Positions 18,797 to 24,606 of a stretch of DNA of 26,415 nt are shown in pieces. The stretch spans positions 1-26,415 of the forward strand of contig CABPCP010000037.1 in NCBI GenBank assembly GCA_902406105.1, given 5' to 3'. Source of the DNA: an uncultured Mordavella sp. (lineage in GTDB: Bacteria > Bacillota > Clostridia > Lachnospirales > Lachnospiraceae). The stretch's first letter is position 1; each line of letters begins with the position of its first letter. A model generated the notes under the pieces. That model saw only the letters and a list, made by a program, of their open reading frames with translations. It did not search any database and was not told the DNA's origin. The position numbers and the translations under genes are program-made.

Positions 18797-19171
18797 TTAC
18801 GGCAAAATTTCCAGCAGCCTGGGCAGAAAAATGATCACACCGATCACCCCGGCCGCGATGGCCGCTATCAGAACTGCCCCCGCGGCCGTATCTTTGGCCT
18901 TCTTCGCCAAAGGATGGTATTCCTCACTGACCAGATCCGTCACCGCCTCTATAGCCGTGTTGACCATCTCTAACCCCAGAATCAGGCCAAATAAGATCAG
19001 GCAGACACACCATTCCATCCGTGATATTCCAAGCCAGATTCCCGCGGCGCTCACAAGCGCCGCCGCTGCGCAATGGATCTTCATGTTTCGCTCATTCCGA
19101 ATACAGTCAAAAATCCCCTCAAACGCATATCCAAAACTTTTATACAAAGGATTCTTTTTATTCCCTTTCAT
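18797..19171 (-). CDS. Diacylglycerol/undecaprenol kinase, DgkA family
   Basis: This small integral membrane kinase probably phosphorylates undecaprenol (Gram-positive members) or diacylglycerol. With the ATG at 19171 it has 124 residues and three membrane segments (about 33-51, 53-75, 97-121). The family signature LEMVNTAIEAVTDLV followed by HPLAKKAKDTAAGAVL is complete. The frame extends 16 codons upstream without similarity; AAAGGG at 7 bp supports the internal start. It lies 80 bp before the phasin-like gene on the same strand and diverges from the substrate-binding protein gene. Confidence 0.93.
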   Translation of the reverse strand: MKGNKKNPLYKSFGYAFEGIFDCIRNERNMKIHCAAAALVSAAGIWLGISRMEWCVCLILFGLILGLEMVNTAIEAVTDLVSEEYHPLAKKAKDTAAGAVLIAAIAAGVIGVIIFLPRLLEILP

Positions 19172-19272
19172 TCCTGTACCCTTTCCGTCTGCCGCAAACC
19201 TCATCAATTTCAGGATCAAAAACCAAATCTATAATACTATTGTAGCAAAATCCAGCCATAAGAACCACCCCT

Positions 19273-19302
19273 TTTCACCAAAACCCCAAAAGGGAATATA
19301 CT
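19273..19302 (+). promoter_or_regulatory. Predicted promoter for the interrupted substrate-binding protein gene
   Basis: TTTCAC (19273-19278) and TATACT (19297-19302) are 18 bp apart. It predicts a start near 19309 and a leader of about 105 nt. Confidence 0.5.
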
Positions 19303-19308
19303 AAATTT

Positions 19309-19410
19309 AAGAGTTCCGTCATGCCAATGAGCAAACGCAGCCGCACCGCAGCGGTGAAGCCCTACTGGGGCGGTTTGCGATTAGGCGCGGCGGCACATCA
19401 AATAAGGAGG
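19309..19410 (+). promoter_or_regulatory. Structured 5' leader of unknown type
   Basis: The GC-rich leader can form a multi-branched fold. An outer pairing joins TGCC (19322-19325) with GGCA (19392-19395). GCAAAC (19331-19336) pairs with GTTTGC (19373-19378) and encloses two small hairpins: ACCG/CGGT (19345-19348, 19352-19355) and GCCC/GGGC (19359-19362, 19368-19371). AAGGAGG (19404-19410) follows. An alternative GCCGC/GCGGC pairing (19340-19344 with 19387-19391) competes with the outer stem. No riboswitch consensus I know (TPP, FMN, cobalamin, guanidine, SAM) fits. It may be a cis-regulatory RNA acting on translation. Confidence 0.4.
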
Positions 19411-19415
19411 ATATT

Positions 19416-19700
19416 ATGAAAAAGCGTTTCACTGCCATCTGCCTGATCACTGCTATGATCATGGCCATCCTGTGCGGCTGTTCTTCCAAGGAAGAATCCG
19501 GCTCACAGGATACGGATACCAAGGAGAACACGGAAGAATCACTCCCGGAAGTTAAGAAAGTCGTTCTCAATGAAGTGGCTCATTCTATCTTTTACGCTCC
19601 AATGTATATAGCCATTGAGGAAGGTTATTTTGAAGAAGAGGGCATCGATCTGGAACTGGTAACGGGATTTGGGGATGGCACATTAGGCAAAGACACTTAA
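19416..19700 (+). pseudogene. ABC transporter substrate-binding lipoprotein, 5' fragment (interrupted)
   Basis: The N-terminal part of a NitT/TauT (NMT1-like) substrate-binding protein. It has a lipoprotein signal peptide (MKKRFTAICL onward) with the lipobox LCGC and Cys22 as the lipidated residue, then a polar linker and the first domain strand KVVLNEVAHSIFYAPMYIAI. Host sequence ends at Phe85-Gly86. The inserted element supplies a foreign tail (DGTLGKDT) and a stop at 19698, giving a 94-residue truncated product that might still be exported but cannot bind ligand. AAGGAGG precedes the ATG. The rest of the gene resumes in frame at 22609. Confidence 0.9.
19643..19694. other. attL of the serine-recombinase element
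   Basis: The left junction. Host coding sequence up to the core TTTGGGG (19668-19674) is followed by the element arm: GGGGATGGC (19671-19679), a 4-nt gap, TAGGC (19684-19688), a 2-nt gap and AGAC (19691-19694). The same bipartite arm, inverted and identically spaced, is at the right end of the element. The outer limit on the host side is approximate. Confidence 0.82.
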
Positions 19701-19716
19701 GGTTTTTTCTTGTATC

Positions 19717-20472
19717 TTACAGCCGGGTCACGTAGGCGCTGTGCAGGCTGATCCAGCCAGCTTTGCTTTTTAATTTCCCCCAAGGAGTCGGCCCGTTATA
19801 CTGGACTTGGGTGATCGTATAGGTCCCCTTATCCTTAATATGCCCTACCGCCTTATAATTCGTTCCCGCGCCGGACCGGATCGTCAGATCCGCGGCTTTG
19901 ATCTTTACCAGAAAAGAGCCGTCGATATTATCAGAATTTCCGCCGGAAGGCGTACTTGATGAAACTGTCTTTCCGGTCACCGCTTCTGCGATCGCCTGAG
20001 CGCATTTATCCGCGTTCCACTTTTTCTTATCATTTGCGGAGTCTACAAAGCAGCACTCCACCAGCACCGCAGTAGATTTGGTATTTTTCAGAACGTACAG
20101 CCCGGTCCTCTGCTTGGCGCCCCGATCCTTAAGCCCCAGTTTTTTCGCTATGGCGGCGCTGATCTTTTTGGCGTAAGCCTTCCCGGCAGCGCTGTAGTAA
20201 AGGACTTCCACACCCGTTCCTCCGCCTGCGTTCAAATGGATCGAGAGATCCAGAGTCACATTGTTTTTATTACATTTGGCTACAATGTTCGCCAGATTTT
20301 TAGACTGAGTCGCGCCTGCGTCATCGGTGCAGTCATAGACGGTATGGCCCTGCTGTTTCAAAAGAGCGATCACCCGATTCTTGACTTTTCGGTTTTCCGC
20401 CACTTCATTTAAATACTTTGAGGCTCCCGGCACCTTTGCATTATGTCCGGCGTGTACATTATATTTTGCCAT
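19717..20472 (-). CDS. N-acetylmuramoyl-L-alanine amidase with C-terminal SH3 domain (phage endolysin)
   Basis: This 251-residue zinc amidase of the Amidase_3 family cleaves the bond between MurNAc and the peptide stem. Likely zinc ligands are His10 (HAGHN), Glu26 and His79 (LSIHLNA), with catalytic Glu139 (LVECCFVD). A Ser/Gly linker (about 172-185) leads to an SH3-like wall-binding domain (190-251: ADLTIRSGAGTNYKAVG, GWISLHSAYV). No signal peptide is present, so release depends on the holin directly upstream, 3 bp away. AAGGAGG precedes the ATG. It ends 23 bp inside the left att arm, as lysis genes do at prophage ends. Confidence 0.93.
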   Translation of the reverse strand: MAKYNVHAGHNAKVPGASKYLNEVAENRKVKNRVIALLKQQGHTVYDCTDDAGATQSKNLANIVAKCNKNNVTLDLSIHLNAGGGTGVEVLYYSAAGKAYAKKISAAIAKKLGLKDRGAKQRTGLYVLKNTKSTAVLVECCFVDSANDKKKWNADKCAQAIAEAVTGKTVSSSTPSGGNSDNIDGSFLVKIKAADLTIRSGAGTNYKAVGHIKDKGTYTITQVQYNGPTPWGKLKSKAGWISLHSAYVTRL

Positions 20473-20475
20473 GTC

Positions 20476-20847
20476 CTATTCCTCCTTTCCGCTTTCTTCC
20501 AGGATTTTTGCCGGATCTTCCTCCGATTCCGCAGGCTTTTTCTGCTCTTCTCCCGCTTCCGGCATACGGCAGGTTTCTCTTTCCGCCTCCGCGATCTCCG
20601 CGGGCTCCGGCTCGATTCCCTCGTCGTACTCAACGCCGTTGTCTCCTTCTACTTCCGGCAGACCGGCGATACAGGTCAATAGTGAGATCACGCCCGCCAA
20701 AACCGATGCGGACAGTACATATTTCCAATCCACCTGCCCAATGGCCGCCGCCGTTCCAATTCCGGCCACTGCCGTCTGAGCCACCGTCCGAATGGCGCGC
20801 ACTCCCGCCTTTCTGCCCCATTCCAGCCAATATTCTTTATTCTTCAT
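20476..20847 (-). CDS. Phage holin, r1t-like
   Basis: This 123-residue protein resembles the lactococcal phage r1t holin family: GVRAIRTVAQTAVAGIGTAAAIG then a short turn (QVDWKYV) and LSASVLAGVISLLTCIAGLPEVE, giving two membrane helices at about 17-37 and 43-64. Such proteins form the membrane lesions that let endolysin reach the wall. The remaining 55 residues are an unusually long, strongly acidic Glu/Pro tail, where most holins have a short charged end. AGGAGG is 7 bp from the ATG. The amidase starts 3 bp after its stop, so both are translated from one mRNA. Confidence 0.85.
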   Translation of the reverse strand: MKNKEYWLEWGRKAGVRAIRTVAQTAVAGIGTAAAIGQVDWKYVLSASVLAGVISLLTCIAGLPEVEGDNGVEYDEGIEPEPAEIAEAERETCRMPEAGEEQKKPAESEEDPAKILEESGKEE

Positions 20848-20895
20848 AATAAAACCTCCTGATTTTCATACGGTCTCTCTATCATTTTATGCATT

Positions 20896-20923
20896 AAAAA
20901 AGGACCGGTTCCTGGTCCGGTCC
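20896..20923 (-). terminator. Intrinsic terminator upstream of the holin
   Basis: GGACCGG (20902-20908) pairs with CCGGTCC (20917-20923) around an 8-nt loop, followed on the minus strand by TTTTTT (20896-20901). It lies between the 40-residue ORF and the holin. Transcription from the ORF would stop here unless antiterminated, as between the late structural genes and the lysis cassette of a phage. Confidence 0.82.
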
Positions 20924-20943
20924 GATCTGCCTGCCGCTTGGAA

Positions 20944-21066
20944 TTAAAAATCTTCCTCTTTTTCCTCTTCTTCTGATGAGGCGGTAAGTTCCTCTATCTT
21001 ATATTTGATTTCCGCCTTTTCCTGCTCTTCCAGAAGGGAAAGCAGCACCTGGATGATTTTTTCCAT
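20944..21066 (-). CDS. 40-residue acidic small protein of the element
   Basis: The ORF starts MEKIIQVLLSLLEEQEKAEI and ends in a run of acidic residues (ASSEEEEKEEDF). The first 27 residues form an amphipathic, Leu/Glu/Lys-rich helix that could be a short coiled coil. GGAAG lies 6 bp upstream of the ATG and a terminator follows 21 bp after the stop, supporting a real transcript unit. I do not recognise a family. Given its place beside the recombinase it might be a regulator or directionality factor, but a remnant of a phage late gene is equally possible. Confidence 0.55.
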   Translation of the reverse strand: MEKIIQVLLSLLEEQEKAEIKYKIEELTASSEEEEKEEDF

Positions 21067-21148
21067 TTTAACTTCCGCACAGACTCTTTATTAAAATCTA
21101 TGCGGACGGATTGTCCCCTTTGCCTGTCAGAAGACTGTTATTTTTGTT

Positions 21149-21180
21149 CTCCCTCTCCAGTATACATACTGCAGAGGGAG
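21149..21180 (+). promoter_or_regulatory. Inverted repeat overlapping the recombinase ribosome binding site
   Basis: Two 15-nt arms (21149-21163 and 21166-21180) are reverse complements at 14 of 15 positions with a 2-nt centre. The right arm contains GAGGGAG (21174-21180), the Shine-Dalgarno sequence 8 bp before the recombinase ATG; the left arm contains its complement CTCCCTC. As RNA it would hide the ribosome binding site; as DNA it is a candidate operator for a dimeric repressor. Confidence 0.75.
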
Positions 21181-21188
21181 ATGAGACT

Positions 21189-22580
21189 ATGGCAGAAGAA
21201 ATCCAGCGCTGCGCCATCTATATCCGCGTCAGCACTTCAGAGCAAATGATTCATGGGAAATCTTTGGAATCCCAGAAAAGTTACCTGGTAAGCTATGCAA
21301 AATCCCACAAAATGGATGTGGCTGGGATCTATGCGGACGAAGGCCGTACCGCCCGGAAAGAACTAAAAAAGCGCAAGGCTATCCACGCTCTCCTGGAGGA
21401 TGTCCGTACGGGCAGGATTGACGTGATCCTCTTCTGGCGTCTGGACCGCTGGTTCCGAAATATGTCCGACTTCTACAGAGTCCAGGATGTTCTGGATGCG
21501 TATGGAGTCCGCTGGATCTCCGCCTCGGAACCTGGGATCAATATGGAAACCAGAGACGGGCGGCTTCAGCTGAACGTGGTCCTGTCTATCGGACAGAATG
21601 AAGTCGACACCACTTCAGAACGCATCCGATTTGTAAATGAAGCTTCTATCCGCCAGGGAAAGGCCATCTTTGGCGAAGCCAATATGCCTCCCGGATACAA
21701 ACTGGGAATCATAAACGGCAAGAAATGTATGGTCAAAGATCCCGAAGAAGAGGAAATGGTCCGCGCTTTCTTCGACCATTTTGAAAAGCACCAGAGCAAG
21801 CAGGAAACCCTGCGTTATATGCAAACGTATTATGACCCTTCCTTTTCTTACGGAACCTTACGCACCATGCTTTCCAGCGAATTCTACAAGGGGACCTACC
21901 GGGGAATTCCTTACTGTCCCCCCTATCTTGCGGAAGAACGCTGGCTCCGTCTCCAGGCCGTCAGCCAGCGCAACATCAAATATTCTCCTTCCGGACGGAT
22001 CTATTATTTCTCCGGTCTGATCCGCTGTCCTCTGTGCGGGCGCCTTCTTACCGGGACTGGAAGCAAGGCGGTCATTAATCGAAAGACCGGGGAAACACGG
22101 GACTATTGTTATTACCGATGCAACCGGGCAGTCACCGACCGGGCCTGCAAAAACGTTCGCCGGCTCAGTCAGAACCTTTTGGAGGCGCGCCTTCTGGAAG
22201 ATCTGGGGCAGCAGCTCCAACAGTACAGGATCCGTCCTATACACATCGCAAATCTTCCCCGCAGGGAGCCGCAAAAGCGCACCTCCCAACAGATCGGAAA
22301 GGAACTTGACCGTCTGAACCTTCTCTTTCAAAAGGGCCGCATCTCCTGGGATTATTACAACACCCAGTATCGTTCTCTGGAAGAGGAAAAGAAACTTTCT
22401 CTTGAAGCGGATGCCAAAAAAGCCCCCGATCTCTCTTATTTGGTTCCTCTGCTTGAACAGGATTTCAAGACGATCTATGATTACCTGAGTCCTGAAAATA
22501 AGCGCTCCTTCTGGCGGAACACTGTAAGACAGATCCATCTCAAAGAGGACGGCACCGTTGATTTTGCAGAATATTTGTGA
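21189..22580 (+). CDS. Large serine recombinase (phage-type integrase)
   Basis: This 463-residue site-specific recombinase joins attP and attB through a Ser-DNA intermediate. The catalytic domain (1-150) carries Ser15 in YIRVSTSEQ and arginines in FWRLDRWFRN. The recombinase domain (about 165-270, PPGYKLGI onward) is followed by a zinc ribbon with Cys280, Cys283, Cys311 and Cys320 (CPLC, RC, RAC). A coiled coil at about 365-410 should control directionality. All parts are intact and the length is normal, so it may be active. The ATG at 21189 has GAGGGAG 8 bp upstream; the 26 codons before it lack similarity. It ends 28 bp from the attR core. Confidence 0.95.
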   Translation: MAEEIQRCAIYIRVSTSEQMIHGKSLESQKSYLVSYAKSHKMDVAGIYADEGRTARKELKKRKAIHALLEDVRTGRIDVILFWRLDRWFRNMSDFYRVQDVLDAYGVRWISASEPGINMETRDGRLQLNVVLSIGQNEVDTTSERIRFVNEASIRQGKAIFGEANMPPGYKLGIINGKKCMVKDPEEEEMVRAFFDHFEKHQSKQETLRYMQTYYDPSFSYGTLRTMLSSEFYKGTYRGIPYCPPYLAEERWLRLQAVSQRNIKYSPSGRIYYFSGLIRCPLCGRLLTGTGSKAVINRKTGETRDYCYYRCNRAVTDRACKNVRRLSQNLLEARLLEDLGQQLQQYRIRPIHIANLPRREPQKRTSQQIGKELDRLNLLFQKGRISWDYYNTQYRSLEEEKKLSLEADAKKAPDLSYLVPLLEQDFKTIYDYLSPENKRSFWRNTVRQIHLKEDGTVDFAEYL

Positions 22581-23403
22581 ATGGTCTGCGCCTAGACGGC
22601 CATCCCCGTTTGGGGCTGACAAAACCATGACCGCAGTTCTTTCCGGCAGCGCCGATATCGGCTTCATGGGGTCGGAAGCCTCTATCTACACTTACAATGA
22701 AGGCGCCAGCGATTACGTGGTCAATTTCGCCCAGCTTACCCAGCGGGCCGGAAACTTCCTGGTAGCCCGCCAGAAAATGGATGATTTCTCCTGGGAAGAC
22801 CTGAAAGGGACCGACGTTCTCGGCGGAAGAAAGGGCGGTATGCCACAAATGGTATTTGAATATATCTTAAAGCAAAACGGCATTGACCCGGCCAAAGATG
22901 TCAACATTGACCAGAGTATTGATTTTGGCTCCACTGCCGCCGCATTTGCCGAAGGGCAGGCAGATTTTACCGTGGAATTCGAGCCTGGGGCTACCAGCCT
23001 GGAACAGGAGGGCAAGGGATATGTAGTCGCCTCTCTTGGAACAGACAGCGGTTATGTTCCCTACACCGCCTTCTCCGCGAAACAAAGCTATATCGACGAG
23101 AACCCGGATGTGATCCAGGGATTCACCAATGCCCTCCAGAAAGGCATGGATTATGTGCAGGCCCATACGCCGGAAGAAATCGCGGCCGTCATTGAGCCTC
23201 AGTTTAAGGAGACTGATCTGGACACCATCACTGCCATCGTATCCCGCTATTACGAACAGGATACTTGGAAAGACAATCTGATCTTTGAAGAGGAAAGTTT
23301 TGACCTGCTCCAGGATATTCTGGATGAAGCGGGCGAACTTGCCAAACGCGCGCCATATGAAGATCTTGTAACGACTCAGTTTGCCGAAGAAGCGTCTAAA
23401 TAA
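22558..23403 (+). pseudogene. ABC transporter substrate-binding protein, 3' fragment (interrupted)
   Basis: Host coding sequence resumes at 22609 with FGADKTMTAVLSGSADIGFMGSEA and runs to a normal stop at 23403, supplying 264 residues of the NMT1/TauA-like fold, including DFGSTAAAFAEGQADFTVEFEPGAT. The frame is open from 22558, but the first 17 codons are element sequence and no start codon with a ribosome binding site was found, so it is silent while the element is present. Joined to 19416-19667 it gives 348 residues, a normal length for the family. No permease or ATPase gene follows; a strong terminator lies 22 bp after the stop. Confidence 0.9.
22584..22635. other. attR of the serine-recombinase element
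   Basis: The right junction. The element arm, read on the minus strand from 22607, is GGGGATGGC (22599-22607), a 4-nt gap, TAGGC (22590-22594), a 2-nt gap and AGAC (22584-22587), the mirror image of the left arm. The core TTTGGGG is at 22609-22615, then host coding sequence. The outer limit on the host side is approximate. Confidence 0.82.
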
Positions 23404-23424
23404 CCGCCCTTTAGGGCAGACACA

Positions 23425-23484
23425 AGAGACCTCAGGGATCAAAGCTTTGGAAAGCCTGATTCCTGAGGTCTCTTCATTTTTCTT
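23425..23484 (+). terminator. Intrinsic terminator after the substrate-binding protein gene
   Basis: A 12-bp perfect stem (23425-23436 with 23462-23473), with further partial pairing inside, is followed by ATTTTTCTTT. It closes the interrupted gene 22 bp after its stop and faces the convergent CarD operon. Confidence 0.88.
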
Positions 23485-23507
23485 TCCTCGCCTATTTATA
23501 TAGACGT

Positions 23508-23813
23508 TCAATAACTGTAGGATTCCGGGACACTTCCCCCAAAGTTTAATTCAATCGAAGTGATGCATCCCTTGATCTCTACCTCCCGGCCCTCATATCT
23601 TCCAGGTACATGCAGCATATTGCGTTTATCCACGTGAGGAGCAAAGATCTCTCCCCCCTTTTTTACCTTCAAAGGACCGATCTCATCGGAAATATAAAGC
23701 AGATCCGGCCCTACCCACGTTCCGTACAATTTCTTTTTTCTCAGGTGATATTCCACCGGCATTGCGACCCTCGACTTATTGACCTCTGTTCTTTTCTCAC
23801 CGATTGCAAACAT
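23508..23813 (-). CDS. Small protein resembling a double MraZ/AbrB-like fold
   Basis: This 101-residue protein has no firm family assignment. Two segments resemble the repeated SpoVT-AbrB/MraZ motif: NKSRVAMPVEYHLRKKKLYG at about 12-31 and VDKRNMLHVPGRY...EVEIKGCITSIEL at about 61-89. The second is close to the MraZ pattern D..GR..IP......V...G....IE. A DNA-binding regulator is therefore possible but unproven. The start is weakly supported (GTGGAAC upstream). It follows the CarD-family gene by 19 bp, so the two are probably cotranscribed. No membrane segment or signal peptide is visible. Confidence 0.7.
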   Translation of the reverse strand: MFAIGEKRTEVNKSRVAMPVEYHLRKKKLYGTWVGPDLLYISDEIGPLKVKKGGEIFAPHVDKRNMLHVPGRYEGREVEIKGCITSIELNFGGSVPESYSY

Positions 23814-23832
23814 CTTGTTCCACGCCCCGCTT

Positions 23833-24333
23833 TTACTCTTTGATCATCTCAATGATATACTCTTTCACCTTATCCCGCGGCATTTCTAACGCCGCCGCCA
23901 GTTCGCCGATCAGGAAACGCTCTGCGCTGGCCAAGTACCGTTCATCCACACCGACCGCCTTTTTTCCGCAGGACAGCCTCTTTTTCCTCCGCAGGTAAGT
24001 CGTCTTGATCACTGCGATCCATTTCTGACATTGGTTGCTCAACAGCGCTTCTTTATACAGCACCTCCCTCTTTTTTTCGTCTAACACTTGAAGATCCTGA
24101 ACTTCCCTCAGATTTTCCATCAATTCTTTCGCTTCATCCGCGGAAATGATTCCCCGGATCTGCTTTTTCTCATTATTCACAGGTGTATACACCGTTCCTC
24201 CCACATCGTACAGAGGTTTTAACGTATAATATTCTTTGTGTTTATCTGAGCAGCTCATATCCAGCTTTCCGATATTGATCACTTCACAGACGCCTTCTTT
24301 ATAGTGCGCCACATAATCGCCAATTTTAAACAT
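23833..24333 (-). CDS. CarD family transcriptional regulator
   Basis: This 166-residue protein begins MFKIGDYVAHYKEGVCEVINIG, the Tudor-like CarD/CdnL RNA-polymerase-interacting domain, continuing through YYTLKPLYDVGGTVYTPVNNEK to about residue 60. A helical C-terminal domain follows, usually contacting promoter DNA, with conserved-looking segments KEALLSNQCQKWIAVIKTTYLRRK and DERYLASAERFLIGELA. CarD proteins bind the RNAP beta subunit and stabilise or alter open complexes. The ATG at 24333 has AGGAGG 6 bp upstream; the frame opens 16 codons earlier without similarity. Its leader contains an intrinsic terminator. Confidence 0.93.
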   Translation of the reverse strand: MFKIGDYVAHYKEGVCEVINIGKLDMSCSDKHKEYYTLKPLYDVGGTVYTPVNNEKKQIRGIISADEAKELMENLREVQDLQVLDEKKREVLYKEALLSNQCQKWIAVIKTTYLRRKKRLSCGKKAVGVDERYLASAERFLIGELAAALEMPRDKVKEYIIEMIKE

Positions 24334-24362
24334 TATTAACCTCCTATTCATTCTACGCCCGT

Positions 24363-24413
24363 AAAAACTGGCGTACAGCAAGGCAGCCGAATGCCTGTAG
24401 ACTGTACGCCAGT
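24363..24413 (-). terminator. Terminator hairpin in the CarD leader (possible attenuator)
   Basis: ACTGGCGTACAG (24367-24378) pairs perfectly with 24402-24413, and AGGCA/TGCCT pair inside (24381-24385 with 24391-24395). On the minus strand TTTTT follows (24363-24367). No minus-strand gene lies upstream before 25465, so this stops transcripts started from the promoter at 24474-24503 before they reach the CarD start at 24333. Confidence 0.8.
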
Positions 24414-24473
24414 ATTCACTCGCTTACATCTATGAAGTTCCTCCCTACATCGCCATCAAGCTTTTATAGACTT

Positions 24474-24503
24474 ATTATAACACGTTCTCTCCATTAATGT
24501 AAG
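24474..24503 (-). promoter_or_regulatory. Predicted promoter for the CarD operon
   Basis: On the minus strand CTTACA (24498-24503) and a perfect TATAAT (24474-24479) are 18 bp apart. The leader would be about 130 nt and include the terminator hairpin at 24363-24413. Confidence 0.6.
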
Positions 24504-24606
24504 AATTTTTATATTTTTTTCTGATAACTATTATATATCTCACCTTTTCGCATGACTACAGAAGGATACACATATACATAAATAAATGATCAAAAGGCGG
24601 CACCAT

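Larger units (their letters stand above)
19668..22608. mobile_element. 2,941-bp serine-recombinase element carrying a lysis cassette
   Basis: The element splits a substrate-binding protein gene between codons 84 and 85 of the intact frame. TTTGGGG is present at both junctions (19668-19674 and 22609-22615). Deleting one copy plus the interior restores the frame ...TGFG-ADKT..., and circularising the interior gives an inverted-repeat attP. Contents left to right: amidase (minus), r1t-type holin (minus), a 40-residue acidic ORF (minus) and a large serine recombinase (plus) ending 28 bp from the right junction. No structural, replication or packaging genes are present. Either this is a minimal autonomous integrating element or a prophage that lost its middle. 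The order, integrase at one end and lysis genes at the other, is that of a normal prophage. Confidence 0.88.

Noticed and set aside
19309..19415. TPP or guanidine riboswitch before the substrate-binding protein
   Set aside because: The conserved cores of these classes are absent; only generic stems are visible, so it was kept as an unidentified leader.
22558..22608. A separate gene start at 22558 for the 3' substrate-binding protein fragment
   Set aside because: The ATG has no ribosome binding site, lies inside the recombinase coding region, and the first 17 codons are element sequence unrelated to the family.
19668..22608. Insertion sequence or transposon with terminal inverted repeats
   Set aside because: The ends are att-type half sites with a 7-bp core and a phage-type serine recombinase, not IS ends with a target duplication from a DDE transposase.
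21858..22667. A long minus-strand open frame (269 codons) across the recombinase
   Set aside because: It is antisense to an intact recombinase, has no protein-like motifs and matches its codon pattern; a shadow frame.
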